Positions 42,842-56,329 of a stretch of 64,000 nucleotides of DNA are shown one piece after another. Location of the stretch: the NCBI RefSeq assembly GCF_030253575.1, contig NC_080561.1, forward strand, positions 28,742,564-28,806,563. The letters are read 5' to 3'. A model generated the notes under the pieces. It did no database searches. It saw only the letters and a program-made list of their open reading frames with translations, and had not been told where the DNA came from. The position numbers were made by a program, and so were the translations under genes. The stretch is from Rhododendron vialii. Its lineage: Eukaryota > Streptophyta > Magnoliopsida > Ericales > Ericaceae. How positions within the stretch are numbered: position 1 is the first letter of the stretch; each line of letters starts with the position of its first letter.

Positions 42842-43984
42842 CAGGGCCGGCCCAAAGGTTTTGAGTGCCTAAGGCCAAATTAAAAAAAGTGTGCCCCTAA
42901 TACTTAACAATTTTTACAGCAACGATCAAAATACGAGAAAGCCAAACCAATATAAAGTTTTATTAATTATTGCATACGAACACAAAATACAAAGTCTTCA
43001 ATAGGCAAATATATATTATCTCAACAACGCATGAGTATCACTTGAATACTACTCGTCTTGCATTTCTAGAAGAAAAAGTTACTCATGACAAATTCCTTCA
43101 CTTGAAATCCACATCTACGGAAACACAACCTAACAGTCTGTGTGACCACCAAGAAAACATGTTGAGAAAATAAATGAAAATAGTACTACGTTGAGTCTCA
43201 GCAAACTTAGACTCTTAAAAAGATGCATTTTGCATAAAAAAAATCAATTTTTTTTCACAAATGAATAGATATCAATGAGTTCTTTTATGTCGTGAAAAAA
43301 TTTAAATCTTTTAACAAAAAAGACATATTTTTAAAGGACTAGATTTGCGCGACGGACATTTATTTAGGGACGGAGGGAGTAGTAATTAGTGAAGGAGAAT
43401 ATAGAGAGTTGAACAAATGAATAGGATGAAGAAGAGGATGAGGGGTGAGAGAGAGGGGAGAAAATTGGAAAATATATTCTAGCTTGGAGTTTATGAGGGA
43501 AATAAAAATCATTGAGCACTAGCTATAAATTGAAAATTTAAAGTCAAAATTAAGCTGTAGCTAAAATTAAGAATTGAAAGAACAATAGGTCGGGGTAATT
43601 GTAATATGATATGTCGGTGGTTATTTTTCAGATGAGAGAGAAAGAGAGAGTGAGTGAGTGTGGTTATTTTCCACATAGAGAGAGAGAGAGAGAGAGAGTG
43701 ACTGGACTGTAATGGAAAAAAGTCAAAAACATGCCAGAGCTTTTCTTATCTTTTTTTTTTAAATGGACCAATTAGTTCTCTGATTTACAACAATGCCATC
43801 GAGTTTTTGGGTCATCTGAGTTTTTAGGCCTTTATTTGCATGTTGGACGGACATTTTTTTTTATGGTATTGGGCTAAAAAAGAGTCAAAGTCAAACCCAA
43901 GTACTAAAAAAATTGGAGTGCCCCAAAAATTGGACATTATTAGGGTACCCAAGGCCCAGGCCTCTTAAGATTGGGCCGGCCGTG
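42842..43984. mobile_element. non-coding hAT element (1143 bp) in the CACTA transposase
   Basis: The termini are CAGGGCCGGCCCAAAGG and GATTGGGCCGGCCGTG, inverted copies. GAAGTATG is duplicated exactly at 42834-42841 and 43985-43992. CAGGGCCGGC-type ends with an 8-bp duplication identify hAT. No transposase is recognisable inside. Removing it and one duplication joins the CACTA frame smoothly (CCYFREVCSKILQIE). Confidence 0.93.
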
Positions 43985-45444
43985 GAAGTATGTTCTAAAA
44001 TCTTACAAATAGAAGAACTTGAGCAAGTCGAGAAGCAAATAGCAATGACTTTATGCAACTTGGAAAAAGATTTCCCTCCCTCATTTTTCATAGTTATGGT
44101 GCATTTAGTCATTCATTTGGCTACGGAGGCTAAAATTGCTCGGCATGTTCATTACCGTTGAATGTATCCAATTGAGAGGTCTGACTTATGCCCCTTATAT
44201 ATGTTGACTTTTAACTTTCATTTGTGGTCCATTTTAATTAATTTAGCTTTATCATTTTACCGTAGGTATCTCCAGCGACTTAAGTCGTACGTTTGCAATA
44301 GAGCCCACCCCGAGGGTTCTATTGCAAAAGGATACATAGCAAAAGAGTGCCTAACATTCTGTTCATGATATTTAGACTCGGTCAAGACCGTATTTAATCG
44401 ACCGTCGTGAAACGTTAAAGATGCTTCTGGGTCGATAACGAATTTCGAACTTGATCAAAAGTCGTGAACACAAGCACATTGTTATGTGTTATTCAATAGT
44501 GATGAAATAATTCCATATCGCATGTAAGTGACATTTTGGACTTTAGTAACAACCGCTAACATGTGCTTCATTTAGTATTTATAACGATAACAACATAGTT
44601 TTCTATTAATAGGGGACATAAAGAATATATAAAAAGACAAAGTCGCCCTCATCGCCTAAGTGATGAAGCTGTCAACAAGATTCACATGGAAAAGTTTTGT
44701 GACTGGTTTAGATCATATGTAAGTATTGTCCTAGTACCTATAATAATTGCCTTATTCAAACGTTTTGAAAGGACAGTGCTGGTTAGTATTTTACTCATCA
44801 TTTCAATGTCAGGTTAGGGTTATTAATAACACAAGGAAACAACAGCTGAGTGAAAAAATCAAATGGCTTGCCCGAGGTCCAAACATTGAGGCTAGAACAT
44901 TCAAACGTCATGCTGTTAATGGTTTCAAGTTTCGAGTAAAAAGTAGCGAGGAAACCAAAAAACCTTAGAATAGTGGGGTGTGTGTGGTAGTTGAAGGAGG
45001 AAGTTTATACTACGGCATTCTATCAGATATTGTTGAGTTAATTTATTTTGAAAAGTTGAGATATGTCTTATTCAAATGTGATTGGGCTGATGTCAACACA
45101 AGCAGGGACCATAAGATAGATGAATATGGTTTTGTTCTTGTGAATTTCTCACGTTTGATACACACGGGAGAGCGGTTGAACGATGAACCATTCATTATGG
45201 CTTCTCAAGCTTCACAAGTTTATATTATGTAAAAGATCCAAGAGATAAAAGGATGGCTCGTTGCGGTTAGGACAAAAGCTAGGGATGTGTTTGATGTTGG
45301 TAACAGTGAAAGGGAAGAAGATGATGCTGGCACGTATTATGACAATGAGCCTTATGATCTGCTAGTTGAAGACATGCCTGTAGATGGACATGACAACCTT
45401 GATTGGCTTAGAAATGATGCAATCAGGACTACCATCGATGCAAT
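43985..45444 (+). pseudogene. CACTA transposase TNP2-like, DUF4218 and DUF4216 parts
   Basis: Contains EVCSKILQIEELEQVEKQI, FPPSFFIVMVHLVIHLATEA, SYVCNRAHPEGSIAKGYI (DUF4218), then SLYYGILSDIVELIYFEKL and VLFKCDWADVNTS, YGFVLVNFSRLIHTGE, DEPFIMASQASQVYIM (DUF4216). Introns and stop codons interrupt it. It is cut by the copia element at 45445; the downstream end resumes at 54216. Confidence 0.88.
45440..45444. repeat. target duplication GCAAT of the copia element (left)
   Basis: GCAAT here pairs with GCACT at 54216-54220, matching 4 of 5, consistent with an old insertion. Confidence 0.7.
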
Positions 45445-45941
45445 TGTAAGACTAAATTTTAATTTAGTCATTGTAATGGCCCACATGTATTATATGTGGC
45501 ACATATGAATTATAGGTTTAATGAGATTCTCCATATCTTATGCGTAAGATTTATTCTATTGGTCAAATAGAGAAGTTGTTTTCTAAATACTTTATACTTT
45601 GATAGGAAGTTAGTATCAATGTTTAATAAGAAAATCGGTCATCTCTCTGCCTATAAAAGAGCGTCTAGGGTTCCATCAATTTAACGATATATACTAAACA
45701 GTTAGAAAGTAAGGCAAGGGAGAGAAGCCTGTCTTCCACCTAAGGTTTAATGCTCAAGTGAAATTATGATCGTTACTGTCACTTACCGGATCGCTCAAGT
45801 TCTGCATAAATGGATCCGGGTACGCCGTTCTTAATTATTTATCTTTTGCTTAATGTTTGTATTGTGATAATCATGATAGTTCTAGACTCTGGCATAATAG
45901 TGGGTTGTTAATTATCTAACACCAGAAAGAATAAGTTTACA
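45445..45941 (+). repeat. copia 5' LTR
   Basis: 497 bp, TGTAAGACTA to AAGTTTACA. It contains TATAAAAG near 45653 as a probable promoter. Confidence 0.95.
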
Positions 45942-45943
45942 TG

Positions 45944-45955
45944 TGGTATCAGAGC
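45944..45955 (+). other. copia primer binding site
   Basis: TGGTATCAGAGC, the complement of the initiator Met-tRNA 3' end, begins two bases after the 5' LTR. Confidence 0.93.
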
Positions 45956-46629
45956 TATTGGTTTATGAACATCATGATTTTCCATTAAAGAGTAAATAAA
46001 TTGTTGATTGAATTTTATGGTGCAGGTGTTGGCATAAATCGACAATGCTTGAATCCCGTTATAATTTGTATTTAATAAGTTACCTGACCATGTTGAACTT
46101 TTATGTATGTGTACGTATCGTAATCGTTTCCCTCGTTCTGCCGATTACCCACGGTGAAATAGATATCTATTAATTATTTATGGGTCGATGGAATACATGT
46201 ATTTCTTATTATACAATAAGTGATTCATGATAATGGCATGATGAAGTGGTTCTTTAATTGAAAAAAACAAATATATACTTGCCTAGTTGCGTGATGTGTC
46301 CATATGCATGAATATTGTTTATATGGTGGCATAATGAGGATGAGTTGGTGGAAGTTGGAAACCATTGTTTTCCCTGATTGGCTAACAAAATTATTTGTCC
46401 CTGTTTTTTTTTTAAGCCCAAATGTCGTGCCTGTAATTTATGTGATTTGGTGGTTTATAATTCTTGACTAATGAAATTAACTGATGCGAGATTTTGTGTG
46501 AGACAATTGTGTATACGGGACTTTATGATAATGATCTCTAATAATTGTGAATAACTATTGTTATTTATTCACCTAATGGGTATGTGAAAAATTATTGTTT
46601 CGACTGATAATCTACATTAGGATAGATTT

Positions 46630-47240
46630 GGTAGTCACCAAAGTGACCCAATCATTATGGCTCGTAGATATCAAGTCATGTTAGAAAATTTACTTGTGAA
46701 TGCCTCGTTATTCGCCTTATGTTCATAAAGAAAGTTACTAATTTGAATCTATAATATGGAAGATTTGGCAGTCACCAAAGTGACCCGATCATAATGATTC
46801 TCAGATATCAAATCATATTATGGAATTGTGAATAATCTAAGATTCACCTAATATCCATGAAAAGATCACTATTTTGATTTGACTCTATATAAGGATATGG
46901 TTTGGGCTAAAGCAATCCAACCAGCATGTTAACAGATGTTAATCAAATTATGAAATTCTAACACCTATTATGACAAGATGTTAAAATAGTGATACTTTTC
47001 TTCTTATTTTTTCACCTAAAGTTTATGCAAAAGTCATTATCTTGATTTAAATATTTATTAAGACGCGGTTCGGTAGTCACCAAAGTGGCCCAACTAGAAT
47101 GTTTCACAGATTTCAATTAAAATTACTAAAACTTAACACTTATTTTATTTGATATTTATATTATGATACAGTTTGGTAATCACCAAAGTGGCCCAACTGG
47201 AATGACTCATAAATATCAAGATAGATATGAAACTTATTCC
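46630..47240. repeat. degenerate tandem repeats in the copia leader
   Basis: The motif GGTAGTCACCAAAGTGACCC recurs near 46630, 46767, 47072 and 47175, with a weaker form near 46899, spaced roughly 100-170 bp. Each is followed by AATGRCTC.AGATATCAA-like sequence. This is an old array of about 130-bp units in the non-coding leader. Confidence 0.7.
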
Positions 47241-49582
47241 CATTCTTAAATGTTAAGAATAATGACTTTGCAAATCACACTTCTCTAGTTGCATGGATAT
47301 TAGGTAGGTCCAAATGTGCACCACTTCTAAGTGATTAGTGAATTGATCGAAGTAGGATAATTTATAAGTATTCACAATTGAGATTGGAATTAGATACTCA
47401 GAGGTAACAAACCTACTTAATTGTGAATCCTTATCAATTAGTCCTATTGGTGATAGGGAATCACCATAACTATTAATAGTGTAACATTAGATGAACGCAA
47501 AGGTAGAGTACCGTTACATTATTATTATTGTTTGGACAATTTATTTTGTCAACTTATTGGTTACTCAAAGCATTATTGTAGTGAGCATATATTATGTATG
47601 CATTATTAATTATATATGCTTCACGTTCACATGCTTGGTATGTTTCATTGTAATTTAAATAATTGAATTTCTCATTTTGAAAAAGAAAAGGTTTAGTTTA
47701 CTTTTGAATACTAGATCTTGATAAATTATTATGTTTGAGAAATTCTTTTATTTTGGTTAAGTATGAATGAAATGAAATAGAATAAGTCTTACGTTCGTGT
47801 GAATATTTAAGGTGAGCATTATCATATTTATTGTGCGTAGAATGCTTGAGGATGCCATTGAAATATTATATTTGGCCTACTCAACTAAAGTATTTGAGAA
47901 TTAAAGTAGAGGAAGCCTAAATGGGACATGAAGTTGGCATTATGTGATACTAATGAGTCTGCTAATGATCATAGACTCGAAAGAATAAAAGGACAATGAT
48001 ATATGTCACCTCTGTAAAAAGTTGAGACATTAACAAAAAGTTTGTCATAAACGTAAGAAGTGATTCGAAAGGGGAAAGTAGTTACTAACGTTGTATGTTT
48101 CGAATCAAACCTAGCTAATTGAAGTCCCCTCAACTATGAAGTGATTTAATTATGAGCTACTACTTATGTTTATAACCAAGATGTGGAGACATTTGAAATT
48201 GGTAAAATCATAAGCCCATTAAATTCTAAAGATTTGGGTTACAGTTTTTTATTAAAAAGGGCTTTGTGACTTATCGTTTGTTATTTAAGAATTGGTCATC
48301 ATTTTGTGTTTTCTATAATGTTTATAAATTTAGTTTCTTTTGTCCAAACTAGATTTTGATGTTATGTTTTGAAACCAAATTTTATGGTGATTGAAAAATA
48401 TCAATTATTGTCTTATGGTATTTTATTATGTTTGAATGAACTAAAGTTTGATGACCATTTTATTAAGACTCTCCTTATGCTGTATCATAATGTTAGTTTG
48501 GTTAGTAGTCTCATGAATGGAAATTACTTCATTTTGTGACATTAACGATTGAAATTATGTTTCAATTAAAAGTATTGTGAGATTAATATATGACAGAAAT
48601 TTTATTAATCTCTTATGTGTGTGATTTGCATTAAGTACAAGCAAATCATATTCAGTAAGGAGTAAGTCACCAGAAATAACAGACTTCTTATTGCTATTCA
48701 TATAGACGTAAAAAATTTCATCTAAGAGACCTATTTTATCACCTATAGATGACTTTTTCCTAGTATGTTAGCTTTTCTATTTCATGAAGATCTCAATCAA
48801 TGAATGCTAAGGTGAATGTTATTGAGATAGAAAGGGCAAATAGAAAATAATGTAAAAGTCATAAGGTAGGACATATGTGATAAATATTATGAGAAGTCTG
48901 TTCAATTTAGCATAATGTGATAACTGAAAAGTAATCGTATGTCTGTATGATTAAAAGTATATTTGTAACTCCAAAATACCCATCATGAAGTGGATATAAA
49001 AATTCTCTAAAGACCTCTTGCATTTATGTGAAACAGGTTTCTCGTGAGGCTATTTAAATACTTCCTTTGAACTGTAGATAGGAAGAAAACCGAATTTAGG
49101 ACACCTGAACATTTAAGGTTCTCCAGCAAAGGCTAGAATTTTTATTCACATAAAATGAATTTGAATTTTTTGAATGAGTTGTGGCGACCTTAATTGCTCT
49201 GAAAAAATTCAAAGGGTATGGATTTTACTACTTAACTATCGTATGATAGTTATAGAAATCGGTCATTTAGATTTTTAAAGAATAGTGAAATCAGTGGAAG
49301 TGATAAACCATGTAACATGGTTATTCAAAAGTTAGGGTATAAGTGTCTTTACCCAAAATGATGTTGTTCTTACCGTTGTTAAACAACATAATGATTTAGA
49401 ACAACAAAATAAGTTATCAATCACTCCATAGCGAGATTGAAACCAATGAAGAAATTGTAGAACAATCACAAAGATAGCATTAAGAATATCTCGAAGGAAC
49501 AAGAGATTTGCTATTTGAATGATTATTTGATTTATGTACACGAATGCTTTTGATTCGATTTCATTTCACAAGTCGCATAAAG
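47241..49582. other. copia internal region, no readable frame
   Basis: Presumed gag and protease-integrase territory, judging by its place between the leader and the RT remains. Too decayed for me to identify domains. Confidence 0.4.
49578..49582. repeat. target duplication TAAAG (left)
   Basis: TAAAG at 49578-49582 and 52260-52264, exact match, flanks the solo LTR. Confidence 0.9.
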
Positions 49583-52259
49583 TGTAACGCCCGGACTTTC
49601 CGGAAGCAATATAAAATAAAATCTTAAGAAAATTTGCTAAATAAATATAATTTTTCAAAATAAAGTTTAGCTATTACAGTCACAAGATAAATTTACTAAT
49701 TCAAAATATATTAATTTCAGAGCTGACTTTTTGATACAAATCCGAAGCATACTCGATCTTCGTTCCTGATATTCTTTCCGTGTTGAACTGCAATATCTTT
49801 GAATCCTCTCCATTGAATCCTGCGCCCACTGGCAAATTGATCGCCCAAGCAAACGATTTGCCAGGATACAGACGTATCCGTAAGTGATAAATCACCCAGT
49901 AGAATAATCCAACCCAACCACCCCTCTTACTTTACAATTAGCAGGTAACAAGATAATATTGAATCGAAGAAGCCAAACAAATATTCTCCACATAAGCCAG
50001 TTCATTACTATCCATAACCTAATGTGAAATCTAAGATCTCTCCGCGAGATCTTTCCTCCCCAGCAGCTAGCTATGCCCTGTCCCATGAGCTCATTTTCTT
50101 TTGTTGTCGCGGATTGCACTTCAGTTATGTACCTAGCGTGTATCCCTCTCATTACAACAAAAGAAAGCTTATCATGCCCGAATCATAACTAGGGTTCGCT
50201 TATCTTATATACCACTTCACAATCATCACTGGGCTTACTTTGCCAGTATCAATACATCATTCATCATTGGGCTTACTTTGCCAATCATCATTCATCAATC
50301 AACACTGGGCTTACTTTGCCAGTTTCAAACCATCACATCCAACTCATCACATCTCAAAATCCCGCCTGCAGGCAATCTAAAAATAAAACTTTTCAATTTA
50401 TCCATTATCTAGCATCGTCTAGATGAGTTCTATTTCGCAACACCACCCCATGTCTCTAGGGTCCAATCTAGCATTCAAATCAAGTATCGATACAATATAC
50501 AACAAATCAATAATAATTAAAACAATTAATAAACAATGTAATCACGCAACTTATTATGAACGGGTCGTTGCCCTTAATCTTATATGGTCACGATGTCAAT
50601 AATAAAGTAAGAGTTTTAAAAGGAAATAAAAAGGAAAATTTTCTGGGCTCTAATTAATTAATTATAAGATAATAGATTAATTAAAAACCAATTTAATACA
50701 TTAATTAGATAAAAATATTAGGATATTTGTCATGACCTTAAATAAGAGTCCTAAAGGTCCTATGCAATCAGTTGAGTGTCAAAAGTTGGGTTCAGAGGGT
50801 CACGGGATTAATTTAAATAAAGACGTTAAATAAAGTGGCCGAAAGTGAAGTAAATAGATAATAAATAATTTACAAATTAAAATATGTTACAGTTAACAAA
50901 ATTTCATCTTCAGAAAGTAGATAGTCTAAATAAAATTATTCGGGCATTTATAATAAGGTTTATAAGGTCGTAAAGAATTTTTGATTGGAAACGCTATAAA
51001 AATAACAATAAATAGTAGATTAAATAAAAAAATATTAATTAAACAAGATATCATCTTTAAGATGCAAGAAGTCTAGAAAAAATTAGTTTGGGTGTTAAAA
51101 CATTGTTTGGAAGGTCGTAAAGATTTTTCGTTTGTAAACTTTGATAGATAACTAATAAATAATTTAATAAATAGATAATTAAATAAAAAAAATATGATCT
51201 TAACAAGTTATGATCTTTGAGATGTGAAAAATTTAGAAAAAATAGTTTGGGGGTCAAAAATAGGGTTCGGGAGGTCGCGAAGTTGTTTCGAAACATTTAA
51301 AACCAACTCAATCTATCAGATAAATTAAACCGATATAACTAATATATTTTATACTAATATGATATTACACTGTAATAAAATAATATCAGATCAGTAGTTT
51401 TTCATAATAATAATATCACACGGATTGTAAACTAAATATCAAAAGGGTCATCTTCTTCGTAAATAATTTCAAATAAAGTGTCGGGCTCAAAAATAATATC
51501 AATTTGGTAAATACGGCAGAACACGTGCGGTTAACTATATTTTTTTCGTTCGGGACATAGGGTTAAGCATATAAATACTTAATATACTTGGAGAAGAGGT
51601 TGGAATGAATTAATACCTTTAATCGGATCGAATTGATTTAAAAACGAATCTTGAATTTTGGGGAAGAAAACTTCGGGTTCTTTGATCGGAAGACTTTGGG
51701 ATCGGATTGAGGCTTGTTTGGGGATGCTCTGGGTTGTGGGAAGAGTTTGGAACGATCGAATTGGATTTCGGTCGGATCTTGGTACAAAACCCAATTTTCT
51801 CTCTCTTTCTTTCTCTCTCTAAAACTCCATTGATTGGAGCTTGTGTTTCTTTTTTTTTTTTCTCTTTTTTTTTTCTGGTCGGCGCGTGGGGAATATTGTA
51901 GTGTAAATTTCGTGGGTCAAGGGGGTGGGGTATTTATAGAAGAATTTTGGTAGAAGATGATAAGAGTTAATTTAATGGGGTTGGGTTCATAGGATTTGAA
52001 ATTGACGAATTTAGCTTGATTTTAGGGTTAGGGAGGAAGTAGAGACTGAGTAGGAGACTGAGTAGGAGACAGAGAGATGGAAGGAGTTTGAGGTGAGGGA
52101 GGAGTGTACATACACGCATGTGTATGTAGGAAAAATTTAAAAAGAATGCATATATATATTGCATGGATAATTGTATTTTAAAAAAAATTGTATTAAGGAA
52201 AATAATTCTAATAATATTATATTAGAAAAAAAATTGGGTCAAAAATTCGGGTCGTTACA
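49583..52259 (-). mobile_element. gypsy-type solo LTR, 2677 bp
   Basis: On the minus strand it starts TGTAACGACCCGAATTTTTG and ends CCGGGCGTTACA, with an exact 5-bp duplication TAAAG. A TATAAATA box (51938-51931, minus) lies ~320 bp in. No internal region or second LTR is present, so it formed by recombination between the two LTRs. The length and the TGTAACGACCCG start recall long-LTR chromovirus elements. Near 50215-50325 CACTGGGCTTACTTTGCCAG is repeated three times. Short open frames inside are chance. Confidence 0.85.
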
Positions 52260-52379
52260 TAAAGTAATAATTTTACTAAATGGTTTGATGCCATGAATGA
52301 TGAGTTGAACCATTGAAACATAATGAAGTTTGAAATTTCGTTAGATTGCCATAAGAATACAAGAAGTATATTGTAAATG

Positions 52380-52865
52380 CGTCTTCAAGACAACATTTGA
52401 CTTAGAGGGCAATATAGAACGATATAAAGTCAAACTTATGGCCAAGGGTTACATTCAGAAAGGAGGCATAATTTTATGGAGCCCTTCTCTCTCGTATCCG
52501 AGAATAACTCGCTGAAAATTATTGTGGTGTTGGTAGGTAACTCTTTATGTTTTAGAGTTACATTTAAACTTGAAAATAGTCTTTTGAATGAGAGTTTAGA
52601 TGTGGTGTCTATATGAATCATTATGAAGGTTTCTCAACTAAAGTAAAAGAGCACTTGGTTGCAAATCTAGGAAGTCAACTTATGGATGTAAACAAGCTCC
52701 CTGCCATTGGTTTCTTATGTTTGCTGATACCATTGATTTCTTTGGAATTAAGAAAAAATATTATTAACTGGTATATGTATCCAAAGATCAGTGGGAGTAA
52801 GTTTATATTTTTTGACATGTATGTTAACGATATTTTTGCTTGCTGTAATGAACTTTTAAATTAAT
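52380..52865 (+). pseudogene. copia reverse transcriptase relic
   Basis: Fragments KTTFDLEGNIERYKVKLMAK and GSKFIFFDMYVNDIFACCNE correspond to the KARLVAKGF and YVDDILL regions of copia RT. YVDD has become YVND, a change at a catalytic Asp. Multiple frameshifts and stops are present. Confidence 0.8.
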
Positions 52866-53059
52866 AGTGTTTGCACTTAAAAGTTTTTCTCATGAACTTT
52901 TAAATTAAAGGTTATATGCTCACATTGAGGAAGTCTAATGATCTTGAGTTTATTTGCTACTCGAATTCAAATTTTGTTTGAAGTTTTGGTAGTAGAAAAT
53001 TTACTTTTGATTAGTTGTTCCTATATGTGAAGGAATAAACAAAAGTTTTAAAGTAGCTA

Positions 53060-53312
53060 TCATTACTTCATCCATTATGTTAGTTGAATTATGGTATGCT
53101 TTGATGCCATAGCTCATGAAGAGCAGTTGGGAAACTTATCTTGGGGACCTGGGGCTGTCAACACCATTACCAAGTCGCTAAGAGTTTATGATTCCACAAC
53201 TAGTTTCTTTTCTAAGAAAAATTTCAGAAACAGAAGTGTCACTAAAGGCATAAGCATAAAGCTTATGATTGCAGATCCACTTATGTATGCTAATAGAAAG
53301 AGTCTAGCGTAA
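53060..53312 (+). pseudogene. copia RNase H relic
   Basis: A stretch including VCFDAIAHEEQLGNLS, VNTITKSLRVYDS, FFSKKNFRNRSVTKGISIKL corresponds to the copia C-terminal RNase H (the DNKAAVFFSKN and SKHIDIKY regions). It is degenerate. Confidence 0.65.
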
Positions 53313-53718
53313 CCCATAACAGTTGTAACTTATGGACTACAATATGATGACAATAGTATTTGACACTTTGAGAGATCTTAATTAAGTGTTTCTGATAGTT
53401 TCCTATAATGTAGTGTATGTACATGTATGTGAATGATTAATGAATACAGAAATAGTCTTTGACAAAAGACATTACCGTTGGACCTTACGAAATTGCTTCT
53501 CACTTCAAGACTATGTTAAGCAGTTTGCTAGTGTTGTGGTACATGAAAGGGACTATGTCATTGTGATGTAGAACCGCCATGACTCGCACTAATGGGTAGT
53601 TTAATGATAGTATTATGATTGTGACCAAATTAAGAAGGATTTGATATGGACTTATGGTGCGCCTTATGTTTACCTTGTTAAACTCTACTTAAGTTATCAT
53701 ATGGGCCAAGTGGGAAAA

Positions 53719-54215
53719 TGTAAGACTAAATTTTAATTTAGTCATTGTAATGGCCCACATGTATTATATATGGCACATATGAATTATGGGTTTAATGGGA
53801 TTCTCCATATCTTATGCCTAAGATTTATTCTATTGGTCAAATAGAGAAATTGTTTCCTAAATACGCTATACTTTGATAGAAAGTTAGTATCAATATTTAA
53901 TAAGGAAACCGGTCCTCTCTCTGCCTATAAAAAAGCGTCTAGAGTTCCATCAATTTAACAATATATACCAAACAGCTAGAAAGTAAGGCAAGGAAGAGAA
54001 ACCCTTCTTCCACCTAGGGTTTAATGCTCTAGTAAAATTATGATCACTACAATCACTTATCGGATCGCTCAAGTTCTGCATAAATGGATCCGGGTACACC
54101 GTTCTTAATTATTTATCTTTTGCTTAATGTTTTTATTGTGATAATCATGATAGTTCTAGACTCTAGCATAATAATGGATTGTTAATTATCTAACACCAGA
54201 AAGAATAAGTTTGCA
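53719..54215 (+). repeat. copia 3' LTR
   Basis: 497 bp, 36 differences from the 5' LTR by eye, ending AAGTTTGCA. The flanking GCACT is the right target duplication. Confidence 0.95.
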
Positions 54216-56324
54216 GCACTTACATTTAAAGCCCAATTGCTGGATCATTCCGACTCCGATGAGGATTTCTAGATGATTAACATAACTATGTTTATTTTTA
54301 TCATGATGTTTAACTTTTTGAACACTAGTGTTTACCTATTATTTACTCATTTCAGTGTCTTAACTATCAATATGTTGATTGCAAGTTTAACTGTTAACTA
54401 CAAGTTTCTTCCTCTTGATATATAGTCATTAAGTTGAGTGGCGAGCATTGTCTTTCTTTTATATTGTGTCCTCATTACTTTCCATAGCCTTCAATTACAT
54501 ACTTTTAGTTCATATATCCTATTGGAGTAGAAGGTTGAAAAATAATTATTTTCCTTGTCTAAGGTGCTAGCTTTGGTTTTTTATTTTATGCATAGTTTGC
54601 TGGTGTTGCTGCTCTTATTTAATATCGATATTGAATGCCTTTTAAAATTGTAATAAAAGCTTATTTAAATAGTATGCCTTGCTACGCTGTTTTTTTAATT
54701 TTGACAGTCTTCTTGGTCTTCATATTTTTAATTTCAAATGTTGTTTTTATCTATAGTTTATAGGTAGACAAAATGTCCAAAGGAAGAAAACTATGGCTCC
54801 AACCAGGTTTTATAGCAAATCAAGTCATATATACCAGATTATGGGAGAAAAAGAAATGAGACAACAAAGAGGAACAATGAGGTGTTGAATTCATTAGGGT
54901 TGAAGGGTATTGCAACTTCGTTGTGGGGTTCGGCTCAGCACAAGCGTGCAAATGACAATGGAAAGCGTAGTAGGGTTGAGTTGGATGATGACTATAGACC
55001 TCTAGATGATAAGAATGTACATGCCTATACAGTTATATTGATCTCTCTCCCAAAATGATCTAAGAGTGAGTCAAGTCCTAGTGTGCTTGTTTGTAAGCTC
55101 TTTTAGCTATGAACTATGTATATGTTTTCAACTATATATGCACGGCCACTAAGCTGATTACTCTCCTTTTTCTTTTGAGAAGTCTTGTTATTTTCATAGC
55201 CTTTAATTTTAATTATAATCATTCTATGTCTATTATTCTGATTGTCTTAATTATTTATTCTTGCAGACATGAGAAAAAAAGGATGCTGCATTTTGGACGT
55301 GGAGGTTGATTCTGAGCCTAATAAATCACCAAATATTTCACGACCTTAGCCACAGCCTACACCTACCCACTTTCATATTGCTTCATAGCCTACGCACTCA
55401 CATAGTGCTTCACACCCTTTGCTATCACATGTATTTTCACAGCCTACATCTCCTCATGGTGCTTCCTAGCCTTCACGACCTCAGCCAAAACACGTTCAAC
55501 CACAAATCAATCAGCCACAACATGGTCAACGACAGCTCATCTAGCCATAGCCCACTCAACGACTACCCATTCAACCATAACCCGCTCAACCACAGCCCAC
55601 TCAACCACAACCCATTCAGCCACAAGAAGAGGCAAACTTTGAGTTAGCAGATAATATAGATGATGAGATATTCAATGAAGTTGAAGTTGGAATAAGAGGT
55701 ATGTCGTAAGCTGCTCTTATTTTCCCCAAAACTTGATATTATGTTTTATATTGATTTGTTAACATCTAACTAATTTTTAATAGATGAATCAAATATTCAA
55801 ACCAAAAGAGGAATTACATGATTGTCGGACATTTGGAATCTACCTCTTGGAACAAAAGTGGTAGTTGACTTTAACGCAACTTGTCTTCCTATTGGAGAAG
55901 AAGGTGGTGTGTTCAATTGTTTTATAGGAACTGTTGCACAGAAGCCACACTTATGCCCAATCAATTGCAAAAGTTGGCATTATGTGCTTAATCACTACAA
56001 AGAAGATTGTTGGAGTATCATTGAGGTATTAAGTTTTCAATCTTAGTATACTTGTCTTGTTTCATCAGAAGGTAGCTGAAATATATGGTTTTATGTTATT
56101 TTCTAGTAGTCCAAGTTTTTTATTCCGAATGATGAGAGAGACCGAATTAAGCACAACACACTGAAGTCACTTGGGGAAAAGTTGCGACAATGGAGATGTA
56201 ACTTGAAAGCAAAATATTATGATGAGTCAAGTCAGCCACACAAGTTATTGCAATAGCACCTGAGACTGTTAATCAGGAGCAATATGCAGATCTTGTAGAT
56301 TATTGGTATTCAACTGATGGACAT
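54216..56324 (+). pseudogene. CACTA: transposase end and start of second gene (Transposase_24)
   Basis: The first ~55 bases (ALTFKAQLLDHSDSDEDF) finish the first gene. The second gene has a basic start (KMSKGRKLWLQPGF near 54775), a repeat-rich P/Q/H segment (PTQPQPIQPQ, 55480-55630), then SDIWNLPLGTKVVVDFNATC, PIGEEGGVFNCFIGT, HLCPINCKSWHYV, typical of the plant Ptta/En/Spm family. KSLGEKLRQWRCNLKAKYYD follows. Introns and stops interrupt it. The solo LTR at 56330 cuts it. Confidence 0.8.
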
Positions 56325-56329
56325 GTATG
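56325..56329. repeat. target duplication GTATG (left)
   Basis: GTATG here and at 57765-57769, exact, flanks the second solo LTR. Confidence 0.85.

Larger units (their letters stand above)
45445..54215 (+). mobile_element. Ty1/copia LTR retrotransposon, degenerate, interrupted
   Basis: LTRs of 497 bp (45445-45941 and 53719-54215), TG..CA ends, primer binding site TGGTATCAGAGC and a polypurine tract (AAGTGGGAAAA) before the 3' LTR. I count 36 mismatches between the LTRs (about 7 percent), so it is far older than the Tat element. The internal order of RT remains before RNase H remains, without integrase after them, is copia-like. All frames are destroyed. A gypsy-type solo LTR is inserted at 49583. 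Confidence 0.88.

Noticed and set aside
42842-43984. Exon or intron of the CACTA transposase
   Set aside because: Inverted CAGGGCCGGCC-type ends and an exact 8-bp duplication show it is a separate hAT insertion.
46630-47240. CRISPR-like array
   Set aside because: Repeats are diverged with irregular spacing, in a plant nuclear retrotransposon leader; there is no cas gene or palindromic repeat with unique spacers.
49667-50152. Overlapping short frames on the minus strand
   Set aside because: They lie inside the solo LTR and overlap each other in three frames, with no known domain.
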